64,000 nucleotides of DNA from Roseateles depolymerans (lineage in GTDB: Bacteria > Pseudomonadota > Gammaproteobacteria > Burkholderiales > Burkholderiaceae_C): positions 4,385 through 68,384 of the forward strand of contig QFOD01000028.1 in NCBI GenBank assembly GCA_003241055.1, given 5' to 3'. The position numbers and the translations under genes were made by a program. Positions 6,996 to 15,581 of the stretch are shown one piece after another. Within the stretch, counting starts at the first letter, position 1, and every line of letters starts with the position of its first letter. A model generated the notes under the pieces. That model had not been told where the DNA came from. It did no database searches and saw only the letters and a program-made list of their open reading frames with translations.

Positions 6996-9656
6996 ATGAT
7001 TCCTGTGTCCCGTACCGTTCTGGCTGCCGCCGCGCTGCTGGTGTTCTCTGCCGCCGCCAGTGCTCAGACGCCTGCTGCGCCCGCGGCGGCCGCGTCTGCG
7101 CCGGCCCGCCCGGCGGCCGATCCTGCGGCGCCCAAGCCCTTCGCCGAGGTCATCAAGGGTGCCAAGGAGCAGCCCGGCCTGTTCCCGATCTGGCGCAAGG
7201 ACGAGAAGACCTGGATAGAGATTCCCAAGGAAGCCTTCAACAAGCCCTTCCTGTTCACCATCAATGTGGCTAACGCCGTGGGTGAGCGCGGCCTGTACGC
7301 CAGCCAGATGCTCGGCGACGAGATGGTGGAGTGGCGCCGCATCGGCAACCACATCCAGCTGATCGCGCTCAACACCAAGTTCCGCGCCGAGGGCGGCTCC
7401 AAGCTCGCGGTCGAGCAGGCGTTCTCGCCCAGCCTGATCCTGGCCGGCCCGGCGGCCAGTGCCGACCATCCGGATCGCAAGTCGGTGCTGATCGATGCCG
7501 GCGCGCTGCTGGGGGACATTCCCGGCTATTCCACCCGCCTGGAGATGGCCTACCGGCTGCCGTTCGCGCCGGATCGCTCGAATTCCTACATCGAGGCCTC
7601 GCGTGCCGAGCCGCAGCTGACCACGCTGACCGCCCGCGTGCATTTCGCGACGCCGCGCATCCCCGCGCCGCCGCTGGTGCCCACGCCGGTGCCGACGGCA
7701 TCGCCGCCGCAGGCGACGCCGGATCCGCGCTCGATGTTCTTCAGCTTCGTCTACAACTTCCGCGCGCTGCCCGAGCAGCCCGCCGCGGTGCGGCTGGCGG
7801 ACCCGCGTCTGGGTCACTTCACCGAGAGCTACACGGACCTGGGCGACGACCTCAAGGCCAACACCCGCGTGCACATGGTGTCGCGCTGGCGGCTGGAGAA
7901 GAAGGATCCGGCGGCGGAGCTGTCGGAGCCGGTTCAGCCCATCGTCTACTGGCTGGACAAGAACATTCCCAAGAAGTACCGCGACTCCGTGGCGGCCGGT
8001 GTGCTCGAGTGGAACAAGGCCTTCGAGAAGATCGGCTTCAAGAACGCGGTGCAGGTGCGCCAGCAGCCTGACGACGCGGACTGGGACAACATGGATGCGA
8101 TGCACGCGTCCATCCGCTGGTTCACCGGCGCCGACGTGGGCTTCGCGATCGGCCCCAGCAACAAGGATCCGCGCACCGGCGAGATCCTGGATGCCGACAT
8201 CGGCATGAGCGACGTGTTCGGCCGTGGCGTGCGCCGCTTCGCCACCGACGACGTGCCGCCCGCGCAGGGCCACGACGCCGCGGCCTGGGCCATGGCCCCG
8301 ACGGCCCACGTGCACGACGACGATGCCGCCGATCACTGCAGCTATGCCGCGGACCAGATCGCCGAGTTCGGCTTTGCCGCCGACCTGCTGTCGCTGCGCG
8401 ACGGTCAGGGCCTGGACGGCCCCGAGACCGAGGCGCTGGCCCAGGCGGTCATCAAGGACGTGGTGATGCACGAGGTCGGCCACACGCTGGGCCTCAAGCA
8501 CAACTTCCGCTCGTCCACCACGGTCACCCAGGCGCAGCTGCGCGACAAGGCCTACACCGAGGCCCATGGCATCTCCAACTCGGTGATGGACTACAACGCC
8601 TACAACCTGCCGCTCAAGGGTGAGCCGCGCGCCAGCCTGACCAACACCACGCTGGGCGCCTACGACTACTGGGCCATCGAGTACGCCTACAAGCCGCTGG
8701 CTGCCGAGCAGCAGTCGGCCGAGCTGGCCCGCATCGCGGCGCGCTCCACCGAGCCGCAGCTGGCCTATGGCGACGACTACGACCAGGGCGTCGGCGGCCC
8801 CTACGACGGTTTCGATCCGCGCAGCAACCAGCGCGACCTGGGCGACGACCCGCTGGCCTACGCCAAGAAGCGTCTGAAGCTGAACCAGGAGCTGTGGGAC
8901 CGTGTGCAGTCCCGCAAGCCCGAGGCCGGCGAGGACCCGCTGCGCAGCCGCCGCTCCATCATGGAGTCCTTCCGCCAGCTGGGCATGACGGCGCACAACG
9001 TCAGCAAGTACGTGGGTGGCATCTACGCCGAGCGCGTGGTGCCGGGCGTGACGCCGCTGCAGGCCTTCAAGCCCGTGGATGCGGCACAGCAGCGTGAAGC
9101 CCTGCGCTTCATCGCCGGCGGCCTGCTGTCCAGCGACTCGTTCAGGTTCCGCCCCGAGTTCCTGGCCCAGCAGACCGTGGACTACAACGAGTGGAACCGC
9201 GGCCTGCCGCTGTCCATTCCGGATGCGGTGGCGGCCGTGCAGGGCCGCGTGCTGGACCGGCTGATGTCGCCCAATACCGCGCACCGCCTGATCGAGCAGC
9301 AGAGCCTGCTGACCGAGGCGCAGCGCAAGGGCCAGGTCTCGCTGAGCGAGGTCTACGCCACGCTGCAGTCGGCCATCTTCAGCGAGCTCAAGACCGGCGC
9401 TGAGATCGACCGCATGCGCCGCAGCCTGCAGCGCGAGTACCTGAAGCGCCTGCAGGCCCAGCTCAACCGCAGCACGAACGGTGCGACGGTCTATGCCGAT
9501 GCCTTCTCGATGGCCCGCTACCACGCCACCCAGCTCGCGAACGATCTGCGCACGGCGGCTGCCAAGCCGGGCCTGTCGGTGGAGACGCGCGCCCACCTCG
9601 CCGAGCTGCAGGACCTGCTGAACGCGATGCTCAAGGCGACGCTGGTGCGCGCCTGA
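6996..9656 (+). CDS. Secreted zinc-dependent metalloprotease (DUF5117/DUF4953 type)
   Basis: An 886-aa exported protein. The signal peptide is clear (hydrophobic core TVLAAAALLVFSAAASA, cleavage before Gln24), which is why I start at 6996 rather than at an in-frame ATG 57 bases upstream. The metzincin motif HExxHxxGxxH is intact, with His492, Glu493, His496 and His502, followed by SVMDYNAYN as the Met-turn. The N-terminal half matches the DUF5118/DUF5117 arrangement and the remainder DUF4953. Members are large periplasmic or secreted proteases of unknown substrate. It stands alone, followed by a strong terminator. No ribosome binding site is obvious before the chosen start. Confidence 0.9.
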   Translation: MIPVSRTVLAAAALLVFSAAASAQTPAAPAAAASAPARPAADPAAPKPFAEVIKGAKEQPGLFPIWRKDEKTWIEIPKEAFNKPFLFTINVANAVGERGLYASQMLGDEMVEWRRIGNHIQLIALNTKFRAEGGSKLAVEQAFSPSLILAGPAASADHPDRKSVLIDAGALLGDIPGYSTRLEMAYRLPFAPDRSNSYIEASRAEPQLTTLTARVHFATPRIPAPPLVPTPVPTASPPQATPDPRSMFFSFVYNFRALPEQPAAVRLADPRLGHFTESYTDLGDDLKANTRVHMVSRWRLEKKDPAAELSEPVQPIVYWLDKNIPKKYRDSVAAGVLEWNKAFEKIGFKNAVQVRQQPDDADWDNMDAMHASIRWFTGADVGFAIGPSNKDPRTGEILDADIGMSDVFGRGVRRFATDDVPPAQGHDAAAWAMAPTAHVHDDDAADHCSYAADQIAEFGFAADLLSLRDGQGLDGPETEALAQAVIKDVVMHEVGHTLGLKHNFRSSTTVTQAQLRDKAYTEAHGISNSVMDYNAYNLPLKGEPRASLTNTTLGAYDYWAIEYAYKPLAAEQQSAELARIAARSTEPQLAYGDDYDQGVGGPYDGFDPRSNQRDLGDDPLAYAKKRLKLNQELWDRVQSRKPEAGEDPLRSRRSIMESFRQLGMTAHNVSKYVGGIYAERVVPGVTPLQAFKPVDAAQQREALRFIAGGLLSSDSFRFRPEFLAQQTVDYNEWNRGLPLSIPDAVAAVQGRVLDRLMSPNTAHRLIEQQSLLTEAQRKGQVSLSEVYATLQSAIFSELKTGAEIDRMRRSLQREYLKRLQAQLNRSTNGATVYADAFSMARYHATQLANDLRTAAAKPGLSVETRAHLAELQDLLNAMLKATLVRA

Positions 9657-9678
9657 CCGCCTTCGCGTCTGCGAACCG

Positions 9679-9702
9679 GGCCGGCCTCGTGCCGGCCTTT
9701 TT
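9679..9702 (+). terminator. Rho-independent terminator after the metalloprotease gene
   Basis: A 7-bp perfect stem (GGCCGGC / GCCGGCC) with a five-base loop is followed by five T residues, 22 bases after the stop codon. Confidence 0.85.
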
Positions 9703-9785
9703 CATGGGCGTGGGCTTTCCCCTGGGTGACAGCGCCAGCGCCAGAGTGGCCATAGGATGGGCGTCATATTCAAGAGGAGACCCGC

Positions 9786-10196
9786 ATGCCGACCGCCGAC
9801 CAGTTCAACCAGCGTGGCGCCGCCAATCTGCCCGGCCTGCTGGGCATACGCATCCTGGAGGTGACGCCCGAAGGTGTGCGGGCCGAGATGGCCGTGCGCT
9901 CCGAGCTGATGGCGCCCAATGGCTTCCTGCATGCGGGCAGTGTCGTGACGCTGGCCGACACCTGCGCCGGTTATGGCTGCGTGGCCTCGCTGCCCGAAGG
10001 GGCGAGCGGTTTCACCACCATCGAGCTGAAGTCCAACCACCTGGGCACGGCCCGCGAAGGCATGGTCGAGTGCGTGGCAACGCCCGTGCACCTGGGGCGC
10101 AACACGCAGGTGTGGGATGCAGTGGTCAAGCACCGGGACAGCGGCAAGACCATGGCCCTGTTCCGCTGCACGCAGATGGTGCTGTACCCGAAGTGA
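9786..10196 (+). CDS. PaaI-family hotdog thioesterase
   Basis: A 136-aa hotdog-fold protein, probably an acyl-CoA thioesterase. The NGFLHAGSVVTLADTCAGYG segment is the PaaI-type active-site helix region, with the conserved asparagine, histidine-glycine pair and acidic residue (Asp). The second half contains TTIELKSNHLGTA, the usual strand that binds CoA. A good ribosome binding site (AAGAGGAGAC) lies 6 bases before the ATG. The gene is monocistronic and converges with the VOC-protein gene. The substrate cannot be told from sequence; aromatic or general acyl-CoA proofreading are both possible. Confidence 0.9.
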   Translation: MPTADQFNQRGAANLPGLLGIRILEVTPEGVRAEMAVRSELMAPNGFLHAGSVVTLADTCAGYGCVASLPEGASGFTTIELKSNHLGTAREGMVECVATPVHLGRNTQVWDAVVKHRDSGKTMALFRCTQMVLYPK

Positions 10197-10213
10197 GCTG
10201 AGCTGCCGGCGGC

Positions 10214-10588
10214 TCAGGGGCCGGCGGGCGGTTGCCGGAGGATCCAGCCGTTGCCGTCCGGGTCCTGGAACATCGCGTAGCGGCCCCAGAGTTCGGCCTT
10301 GATCTCGCTGAGCTGCAGGCCGCGGCCGGTCAGCAGGGCGTGTTCGGCGTCGATGTCGTCCGTGTTGATCATGACGCCCTGCAGGGCACCCGCGGGCATC
10401 GCGTCGAACCAGTTGACCAGCGAGACGGTGACGCCCTGGCCGCGTGGTGCGAGCTGTATCCAGCTCATGCCCGGCCCCATGGCCTCTTCGCGGATCAGCT
10501 CGAAGCCGATCACGTCGCGGTAGAAGGCCTTGGCGCGCTGCTGGTCTTCCACCGGCACGGAAATGATCTCGAAGCCGAGTATGGTCAT
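10214..10588 (-). CDS. VOC-superfamily (glyoxalase/bleomycin-resistance fold) protein
   Basis: A 124-aa protein with paired beta-alpha-beta-beta-beta modules of the vicinal oxygen chelate fold. Visible signatures are VPVEDQQRAKAFYRDVIGFEL at the N-terminus and FQDPDGNGWIL at the C-terminus. Most small members of this kind have no known substrate; some are dioxygenase- or epimerase-like. It lies 109 bases downstream of mpl on the same strand, and a hairpin separates the two, so it may have its own promoter. Confidence 0.85.
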   Translation of the reverse strand: MTILGFEIISVPVEDQQRAKAFYRDVIGFELIREEAMGPGMSWIQLAPRGQGVTVSLVNWFDAMPAGALQGVMINTDDIDAEHALLTGRGLQLSEIKAELWGRYAMFQDPDGNGWILRQPPAGP

Positions 10589-10665
10589 GGCTGCTCCCTG
10601 CGCTTGTCTGCCGCCCTGACGCGGCGGCGTCGGGCGGCGGCCATGCTAGCGCCGGCGCGGGCGGG

Positions 10666-10691
10666 CCGCCCTGGGGGAAGCGCCAGGGCGG
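10666..10691 (-). terminator. Strong hairpin just after mpl
   Basis: A perfect 9-bp stem (CCGCCCTGG / CCAGGGCGG) with an 8-base loop begins 7 bases after the mpl stop codon on the minus strand. There is no T-run after it, so it may stall polymerase only weakly or protect the 3' end. Confidence 0.4.
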
Positions 10692-10697
10692 GTGCGG

Positions 10698-12077
10698 TCA
10701 GGCCGCAAGCGCGGCCAGCAGCTTCTCGTGAATGCCGCCGAAGCCGCCGTTGCTCATGCACAGCAGATGGTCGCCGGGCCGGGCCGCCTTGACGATGGCG
10801 GCCACCAGCGCATCCACATCGGCGCCGACGAAGGCGGTGGCGCCCAGCGGTGCCAGGGCCTCCTTGGCATCCCAGGCCAGGCCCTGCTGGTTGCAGAAGG
10901 AGAGGTCGGCTTCTTCCAGCGCCCAGGGCAGCTGGGCCTTCATCGTGCCCAGCTTCATCGTGTTGGATCGCGGCTCGAAGATGGCCAGGATGCGCTCGGC
11001 CGGCGCGATGCGGCGACGCAGGCCGTTGATGGTGGTGCGTATGGCCGTCGGGTGGTGGGCGAAGTCGTCGTAGACCTTGATGCCTCGTGCCTCGCCGCGC
11101 AGCTCCATGCGACGGCGTACGTTCTGGAAGCTGGCCAGCGCGGCGGCCGACTGCTCCGGCGTCACGCCCACATGTTCGGCCGCGGCGATCGCAGCCAGCG
11201 CGTTGAGCTGGTTGTGCTCGCCGATCAGGCTCCACTCCACGCGGGCCACCTTGAGGCTGCCGCGCAGCACGTCGAAGGCCTGCGGCTCGCCGCGGGCGCG
11301 CAGCATGCCGGCCTCTTCCTTCTTGGCGCCGAAGCGCAGCAGCTCGCTCCAGCAGCCGCGCGCGATCACGCGTTGCAGTGCCTCCTCGCGGGCGTTCACC
11401 ACCAGGCGGCCGCTGGGCGGCACGGTGCGCACGAGATGGTGGAACTGGGTCTCGATCGCGGCCAGGTCCGGGAAGATGTCGGCGTGGTCGTGCTCGAGGT
11501 TGTTCAGCACGGCGGTGCGAGGCCGGTAGTGCACGAACTTGCTGCGCTTGTCGAAGAAGGCGGTGTCGTATTCGTCCGCCTCGATGACAAAGAGGCTGCG
11601 CTCGCCCGCGGCGTGCGTGCCGCCCAGCCGCGCCGACACCCCGAAGTTCTGCGGCACGCCGCCCACCAGGAAGCCCGGATTGAGCCCCGCGTGCTCCAGG
11701 ATCCAGGCCAGCATCGAGGTGGTGGTGGTCTTGCCGTGCGTGCCGGCCACGGCCAGCACGTGTCGGCCCTGCAGCACGTTCTCGGCCAGCCATTGCGGGC
11801 CGGAGGTGTAGGGCAGGCCGGCGTCCAGGATGGCCTCCATCAGCGGGAAGCGCTCGCCGCGCGTGACCACGTTGCCGATCACGAACACGTCGGGCTGGAG
11901 CGCCAGCTGCTCGGCGCCGAAGCCCTCGATCAGTTCGATGCCGAGCGCTTCCAGCTGGGTGCTCATCGGCGGGTAGACGTTGGCGTCGCAGCCGGTCACC
12001 TTGTGGCCGGCCTCGCGCGCGAGTGCCGCGATGCCGCCCATGAAGGTGCCGCAGATGCCCAGGATGTGCAGATGCAT
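10698..12077 (-). CDS. mpl: UDP-MurNAc:L-Ala-gamma-D-Glu-meso-DAP ligase (murein recycling)
   Basis: Mpl attaches the recycled tripeptide L-Ala-gamma-D-Glu-mDAP directly to UDP-MurNAc, returning peptidoglycan fragments to synthesis. The 459-aa protein starts MHLHILGICGTFMGG, the Mpl-specific variant of the Mur ligase N-terminus, and carries the P-loop AGTHGKTTTTSML. Later Mur ligase signatures are present: NNLEHDHADIF, GEHNQLNALAAIAA and DDFAHHPTAI. The presence of mpl implies meso-DAP peptidoglycan. It lies 27 bases after hemL on the same strand. Confidence 0.95.
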   Translation of the reverse strand: MHLHILGICGTFMGGIAALAREAGHKVTGCDANVYPPMSTQLEALGIELIEGFGAEQLALQPDVFVIGNVVTRGERFPLMEAILDAGLPYTSGPQWLAENVLQGRHVLAVAGTHGKTTTTSMLAWILEHAGLNPGFLVGGVPQNFGVSARLGGTHAAGERSLFVIEADEYDTAFFDKRSKFVHYRPRTAVLNNLEHDHADIFPDLAAIETQFHHLVRTVPPSGRLVVNAREEALQRVIARGCWSELLRFGAKKEEAGMLRARGEPQAFDVLRGSLKVARVEWSLIGEHNQLNALAAIAAAEHVGVTPEQSAAALASFQNVRRRMELRGEARGIKVYDDFAHHPTAIRTTINGLRRRIAPAERILAIFEPRSNTMKLGTMKAQLPWALEEADLSFCNQQGLAWDAKEALAPLGATAFVGADVDALVAAIVKAARPGDHLLCMSNGGFGGIHEKLLAALAA

Positions 12078-12104
12078 GTCGGTCGGCCCCAGCAGGGCAG
12101 GAGA

Positions 12105-13391
12105 TCAGCGCAGCGCCTTGCGGGCCGCTGCCAGGGTGGCCTGGATGTCGGTGTCGCTGTGGGCCGCCGACACGAAGCCTGCTTCGTAGAGCGCCGGAGC
12201 AAGATAGATGCCCGCGTCCAGCATCGCGTGGAAGAAGCGGTTGAAGCGCTCCTTGTCGGTGGTCATCACCGTCGTGTAGTTCTGCGGCAGCTCGGGCAGC
12301 AGGAAGAAGCCGAACATGCCGCCTTCGCAGTCGGCACTGAAGGGCACGTCGTTGTCGGCGGCCACGGCCTTGAGACCGTCCACCAGCTGGCGGGTGCGGG
12401 CGCCGAGCGCGTCGAAGAAGCCGGGCTTCTGGATCTCGCGCAGCGTGGCTAGGCCGCAGGCCGTGGCCACCGGGTTGCCGCTCAGCGTGCCGGCCTGGTA
12501 GACCCCGCCCTGCGGGGCCAGGTGTTGCATCACCTCGCGCCGGGCGCCGAAGGCAGCGAGCGGCATGCCGCCGCCGATGACCTTGCCGAAGGTGGAGATG
12601 TCGGGCACGAAGCCAGGGATCAGCTGTGCGTACAGCGACTGGGCGCTGCCCAGCGCAACGCGGAAGCCCGTCATCACCTCGTCCAGCACCAGCAGGGCGC
12701 CGTGCTGTGTGCACAGGCGGCGCAGTGCACTCATGAAGGGCACTGACGCACGCACGAAGTTCATGTTGCCGGCGATGGGCTCGATGATCACGCAGGCCAG
12801 CTCGGCGCCGACTTCGGCGAACGTGGCCTCCAACTGCGCCACGTTGTTGTACTCCAGCACCAGCGTGTCGGCCGCGGCACCCGGCGTGACGCCCGCACTG
12901 GTGGGATGGCCGAAGGTGGCCAGGCCCGAGCCGGCCTTCACCAGCAGCGAGTCGGTGTGGCCGTGGTAGCAGCCCTCGAACTTGATGAACTTGTGGCGGC
13001 CGGTGGCGCCGCGTGCCAGCCGGATGGCGCTCATCGTGGCCTCGGTGCCGGAGCTGACCAGGCGCACCTGATCCATGCTGGGCACGAGCTTGAGGATTTC
13101 CTCGGCGAGCTCGATCTCGCGCTCGGTGGGGGCGCCGAAGGAGAAGCCTTCGGTGGCGGCCTTCTGCACCGCCTCCAGCACGGCCGGATGGCCGTGGCCC
13201 AGGATCATCGGGCCCCAGGAGCCGATGTAGTCGACATAGCGCCGGCCCTCGGCGTCCCAGATGTGGGCGCCCTGGCCGCGGGCAATGAAGCGGGGCGTGC
13301 CGCCCACGGCGCGGAAGGCGCGCACGGGCGAGTTCACGCCACCGGGGATCACGCGCGAGGCGCGTTCGAACAGCTCTTGATTCGTGGTCAT
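12105..13391 (-). CDS. hemL: Glutamate-1-semialdehyde 2,1-aminomutase
   Basis: HemL converts glutamate-1-semialdehyde to 5-aminolevulinate, the C5-pathway entry to haem. The 428-aa length is normal for the family. The start MTTNQELFERASRVIPGGVN is typical, and the PLP lysine lies in FGKVIGGGMPLAAFG. Other conserved blocks are GSWGPMILGHGHP, SSGTEATMSAIRLAR and LDEVMTGFR. The ATG at 13391 was chosen by family length; a longer upstream reading frame is not homologous. It is 10 bases after the thiD gene, an order seen in other betaproteobacteria. Confidence 0.96.
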   Translation of the reverse strand: MTTNQELFERASRVIPGGVNSPVRAFRAVGGTPRFIARGQGAHIWDAEGRRYVDYIGSWGPMILGHGHPAVLEAVQKAATEGFSFGAPTEREIELAEEILKLVPSMDQVRLVSSGTEATMSAIRLARGATGRHKFIKFEGCYHGHTDSLLVKAGSGLATFGHPTSAGVTPGAAADTLVLEYNNVAQLEATFAEVGAELACVIIEPIAGNMNFVRASVPFMSALRRLCTQHGALLVLDEVMTGFRVALGSAQSLYAQLIPGFVPDISTFGKVIGGGMPLAAFGARREVMQHLAPQGGVYQAGTLSGNPVATACGLATLREIQKPGFFDALGARTRQLVDGLKAVAADNDVPFSADCEGGMFGFFLLPELPQNYTTVMTTDKERFNRFFHAMLDAGIYLAPALYEAGFVSAAHSDTDIQATLAAARKALR

Positions 13392-13401
13392 CGGATTCGG
13401 T

Positions 13402-14349
13402 TCAGTGCACGCGGCGCGGCGGCTTGTTGGCGGGCGGCTCGGGATCGCTCTCGGCTTCGGGCAGGTCTTCGCCGGCCTCGTCCTCGGCGGGCGGCAGCGC
13501 CCAGAAGAAGCGATCCGGGATGACGTTGCCCATGCCGGGGCGGAAGCCGGCATCCAGCGACTGATCCAGGAAGGACAGTGCCTCGCTGGCCGCGGAATGC
13601 AGTTCGGCGCCGACGGACAGCAGCGCCGCGATGGCGGCAGCCAGCGTGTCGCCCGCACCGACGAAGGAGGTCTCGAAGCGCTCGAACTTCTCGCCGGCGA
13701 TCGGCCCCTGGGCGCTGGCCAGCACGTTGTCCACGTACTGGTTGGGCAGCAGGATGCCGGTGACCAGCACGTGCTGGGCGCCCGACTGGGCCGCCGCAAC
13801 GGCCAGCTCGCGCGCGGACGCAGGGCGGTCGCTGTCCCAGTCGGGCAGCAGGAAGTCGCTCAGCGTCTTGTGGTTGCCCACCAGCACCGTGGTCTGGGGC
13901 AGCACCAGCTCGCGCAGGGCATCGAGGTAGCTCTGCTGGTCGTCTTCCTCCATCCACGAGACGGAGGGCAGGTAGGTCACCAGCGGCACGTCGGGGTAGT
14001 CGCTGAGCACCTCGGCAACGGCGCTGACGCCCTCGGCGTTGCCCAGAAAGCCGACCTTCCAGGCCGTGATGGGCACGTCCTCGAGGATGTTGCGGGCCTG
14101 CTCGGCGATCAGGTCGGCGTCCAGGGGCTGGTGCTCGAACACCTCGGCGGTGTCGCGCAGCACGATGGCGCTGACCACCGGCAGGCAGTGCGCGCCCATC
14201 GCTGCGATGGTCGCGACGTCACCGGCGGTGCCGCCGGCGCCGGAGGCATCGCTCGCGTTGAAGCACAGCACGCAGGCTGGCGGCTGGCCTTCCTGGTCGT
14301 CTTGGGGGATTTCGACCAGCGGGTCGGCGGGGCGGGAGGGTGAGCTCAT
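13402..14349 (-). CDS. thiD: Hydroxymethylpyrimidine/phosphomethylpyrimidine kinase-like protein
   Basis: A 315-aa ribokinase-fold kinase. The FNASDASGAGGTAGDVATIAA opening matches ThiD, which phosphorylates HMP and then HMP-P for thiamine synthesis, and the anion-hole motif SFVGAGDTLAAAIAALL is intact. The middle differs from enterobacterial ThiD, and the protein carries an unusual acidic, proline-rich tail (about the last 25 residues). No other thiamine gene is near. Assignment as ThiD rests on the fold and the first block; PdxK-like activity on pyridoxal cannot be excluded. The ATG at 14349 is chosen because the family homology begins shortly after it. Confidence 0.82.
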   Translation of the reverse strand: MSSPSRPADPLVEIPQDDQEGQPPACVLCFNASDASGAGGTAGDVATIAAMGAHCLPVVSAIVLRDTAEVFEHQPLDADLIAEQARNILEDVPITAWKVGFLGNAEGVSAVAEVLSDYPDVPLVTYLPSVSWMEEDDQQSYLDALRELVLPQTTVLVGNHKTLSDFLLPDWDSDRPASARELAVAAAQSGAQHVLVTGILLPNQYVDNVLASAQGPIAGEKFERFETSFVGAGDTLAAAIAALLSVGAELHSAASEALSFLDQSLDAGFRPGMGNVIPDRFFWALPPAEDEAGEDLPEAESDPEPPANKPPRRVH

Positions 14350-14470
14350 GGGGATGGATGAGGCACGGCGCGGCATGGCGCCGCTTGGCCTGGAGTCTGC
14401 CGCGAAACGCGCCTGTGATAAGACGTAAGAACAGGCGTTTGTCCTCAGCTTGGGCCCCACGGGCCCTGGC

Positions 14471-14476
14471 TAGAAT
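14471..14476 (+). promoter_or_regulatory. Probable -10 element before the rubredoxin-pil operon
   Basis: TAGAAT matches the TATAAT consensus at 5 of 6 positions and lies 22 bases before the rubredoxin start. No convincing -35 is seen. The region between thiD and rubredoxin (14350-14498) also holds two inverted repeats: CGCCTGT/ACAGGCG at 14410-14416 and 14431-14437, and GGGCCC-CAC-GGGCCC at 14452-14466. Confidence 0.4.
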
Positions 14477-14498
14477 GCGGCGATTGTAGTGAGCAACC

Positions 14499-14681
14499 TT
14501 GAGCATCGTGACTGAACCCAGCACCTGGATGTGCCTGATCTGCGGATGGATCTACGACGAAGCGGCGGGCGATCCCGAGCACGGCATTGCGCCGGGCACC
14601 AAGTGGGAAGATGTCGACATGAACTGGACCTGCCCCGAGTGCGGAGCCCGCAAGGAAGACTTCGAGATGGTCCGCATCTGA
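14499..14681 (+). CDS. Rubredoxin
   Basis: A 60-aa iron-sulfur electron carrier. Two CxxCG knuckles, MCLICGWIYDE and TCPECGARKEDF, supply the four cysteine ligands of a single iron, and WEDVDMNW lies between them as in all rubredoxins. The start is ambiguous: TTG at 14499 or GTG at 14508, three codons later, both in frame and neither with a strong ribosome binding site. It is 42 bases before pilG on the same strand; rubredoxin upstream of pilG is a recurrent betaproteobacterial arrangement. The redox partner is unknown. Confidence 0.95.
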   Translation: MSIVTEPSTWMCLICGWIYDEAAGDPEHGIAPGTKWEDVDMNWTCPECGARKEDFEMVRI

Positions 14682-14723
14682 GGCCTTGCATCGGCCCCGC
14701 CCCAAGCTTCCCAGGAGACCAGG

Positions 14724-15110
14724 TTGAACCAGCAGGCTGACGGCGGACCGACCCGAGTGCTCGTCATCGACGACAGCAACACGATCCGGCGCAGCGCGGA
14801 GATCTTCCTGAAGCAGGGTGGCCATGAGGTGGCCCTGGCCGAAGATGGTTTCGATGCGCTCGCCAAGCTCGGCGACTTTCTTCCTGATCTGGTCTTCTGC
14901 GACATCCTGATGCCGCGGCTGGACGGCTACCAGACCTGCGCGATCATCAAGCGCAACCCGCAGTTCGCGGGAGTGCCGGTGATCATGCTGTCCTCCAAGG
15001 ACGGCTTGTTCGACAAGGCCCGCGGCCGCATGGTCGGCTCGCAGGACTACCTGACCAAGCCCTTCACCAAGGACCAGCTGTTGCAGGCGGTGCTGCAGCA
15101 TCGCCGCTGA
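14724..15110 (+). CDS. pilG: PilG-like single-domain response regulator of the Chp system
   Basis: A 128-aa CheY-like receiver. The acidic pair is in VLVIDDSN, the phosphoacceptor is Asp60 in FCDILMPRLDG, and the conserved lysine lies in DYLTKPFTKDQL. PilG controls type IV pilus extension during twitching motility, receiving phosphate from the CheA-type kinase encoded further down. The start is a TTG at 14724, preceded at good spacing by CAGGAGACC. Identification as PilG rather than another CheY rests on its place as the first regulator in a pilGHIJ-chpA operon. Confidence 0.93.
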   Translation: MNQQADGGPTRVLVIDDSNTIRRSAEIFLKQGGHEVALAEDGFDALAKLGDFLPDLVFCDILMPRLDGYQTCAIIKRNPQFAGVPVIMLSSKDGLFDKARGRMVGSQDYLTKPFTKDQLLQAVLQHRR

Positions 15111-15135
15111 TCGGGACCTGCCTTCGAGAACCGCC

Positions 15136-15501
15136 ATGAGCATTCACGACATTCTGCTGGTTGACGATTCCAAGACGGAGCTGCACGTGCTCTCCGAGAT
15201 GCTCGTCAAGCGCGGCTACAACGTGCGTACGGCCGAAAACGGCGAGGAGGCCCTGCGCCGCCTGGCCGAGGCCAAGCCCGACCTCATCCTGATGGACGTG
15301 GTCATGCCCGGCCAGAACGGTTTCCAGCTGACCCGCACCATCACGCGCGATGAGCGCTACGCCGACGTGCCGGTCATCATGTGCACGAGCAAGAACCAGG
15401 AAACCGACAAGGTCTGGGGCATGCGCCAGGGTGCCAGCGACTACGTGGTCAAGCCGGTCAAGGCCGAGGAACTGCTCGCCAAGATCAAGGCGCTGGGCTG
15501 A
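15136..15501 (+). CDS. pilH: PilH-like response regulator of the Chp system
   Basis: A 121-aa CheY-like receiver with acidic pair in LLVDDSKTEL, phosphoacceptor Asp54 in LMDVVMPGQNG, and the switch lysine in YVVKPVKAEEL. In Pseudomonas, PilH acts on pilus retraction or as a phosphate sink in the same cascade as PilG. It follows pilG by 25 bases and is one of two receivers fed by the large kinase downstream. Confidence 0.93.
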   Translation: MSIHDILLVDDSKTELHVLSEMLVKRGYNVRTAENGEEALRRLAEAKPDLILMDVVMPGQNGFQLTRTITRDERYADVPVIMCTSKNQETDKVWGMRQGASDYVVKPVKAEELLAKIKALG

Positions 15502-15502
15502 C

Positions 15503-15516
15503 ATGGGCGCGCCCAT
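15503..15516. repeat. 14-bp perfect palindrome after pilH
   Basis: ATGGGCGCGCCCAT reads identically on both strands and begins one base after the pilH stop codon. It has no T-run, so it is not a classical terminator; it could modulate expression between pilH and pilI or be a chance GC-rich palindrome. Confidence 0.45.
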
Positions 15517-15581
15517 CCCCCGGCTCGCTGACTGGTCCGGTCTCGGGCAGCTCCTGTGCCTCGGGGCCTGGGGAGGCCAGC

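Noticed and set aside
6981..9596. An 871-codon minus-strand frame under the metalloprotease
   Set aside because: The plus-strand protein has a signal peptide and HExxH; the opposite frame has neither a start context nor a motif.
10198..10217. Hairpin CTGAGC/GCTCAG at the convergent thioesterase and VOC gene ends
   Set aside because: There is no T-run and it overlaps the coding end; it may help termination but I cannot support it as a terminator.
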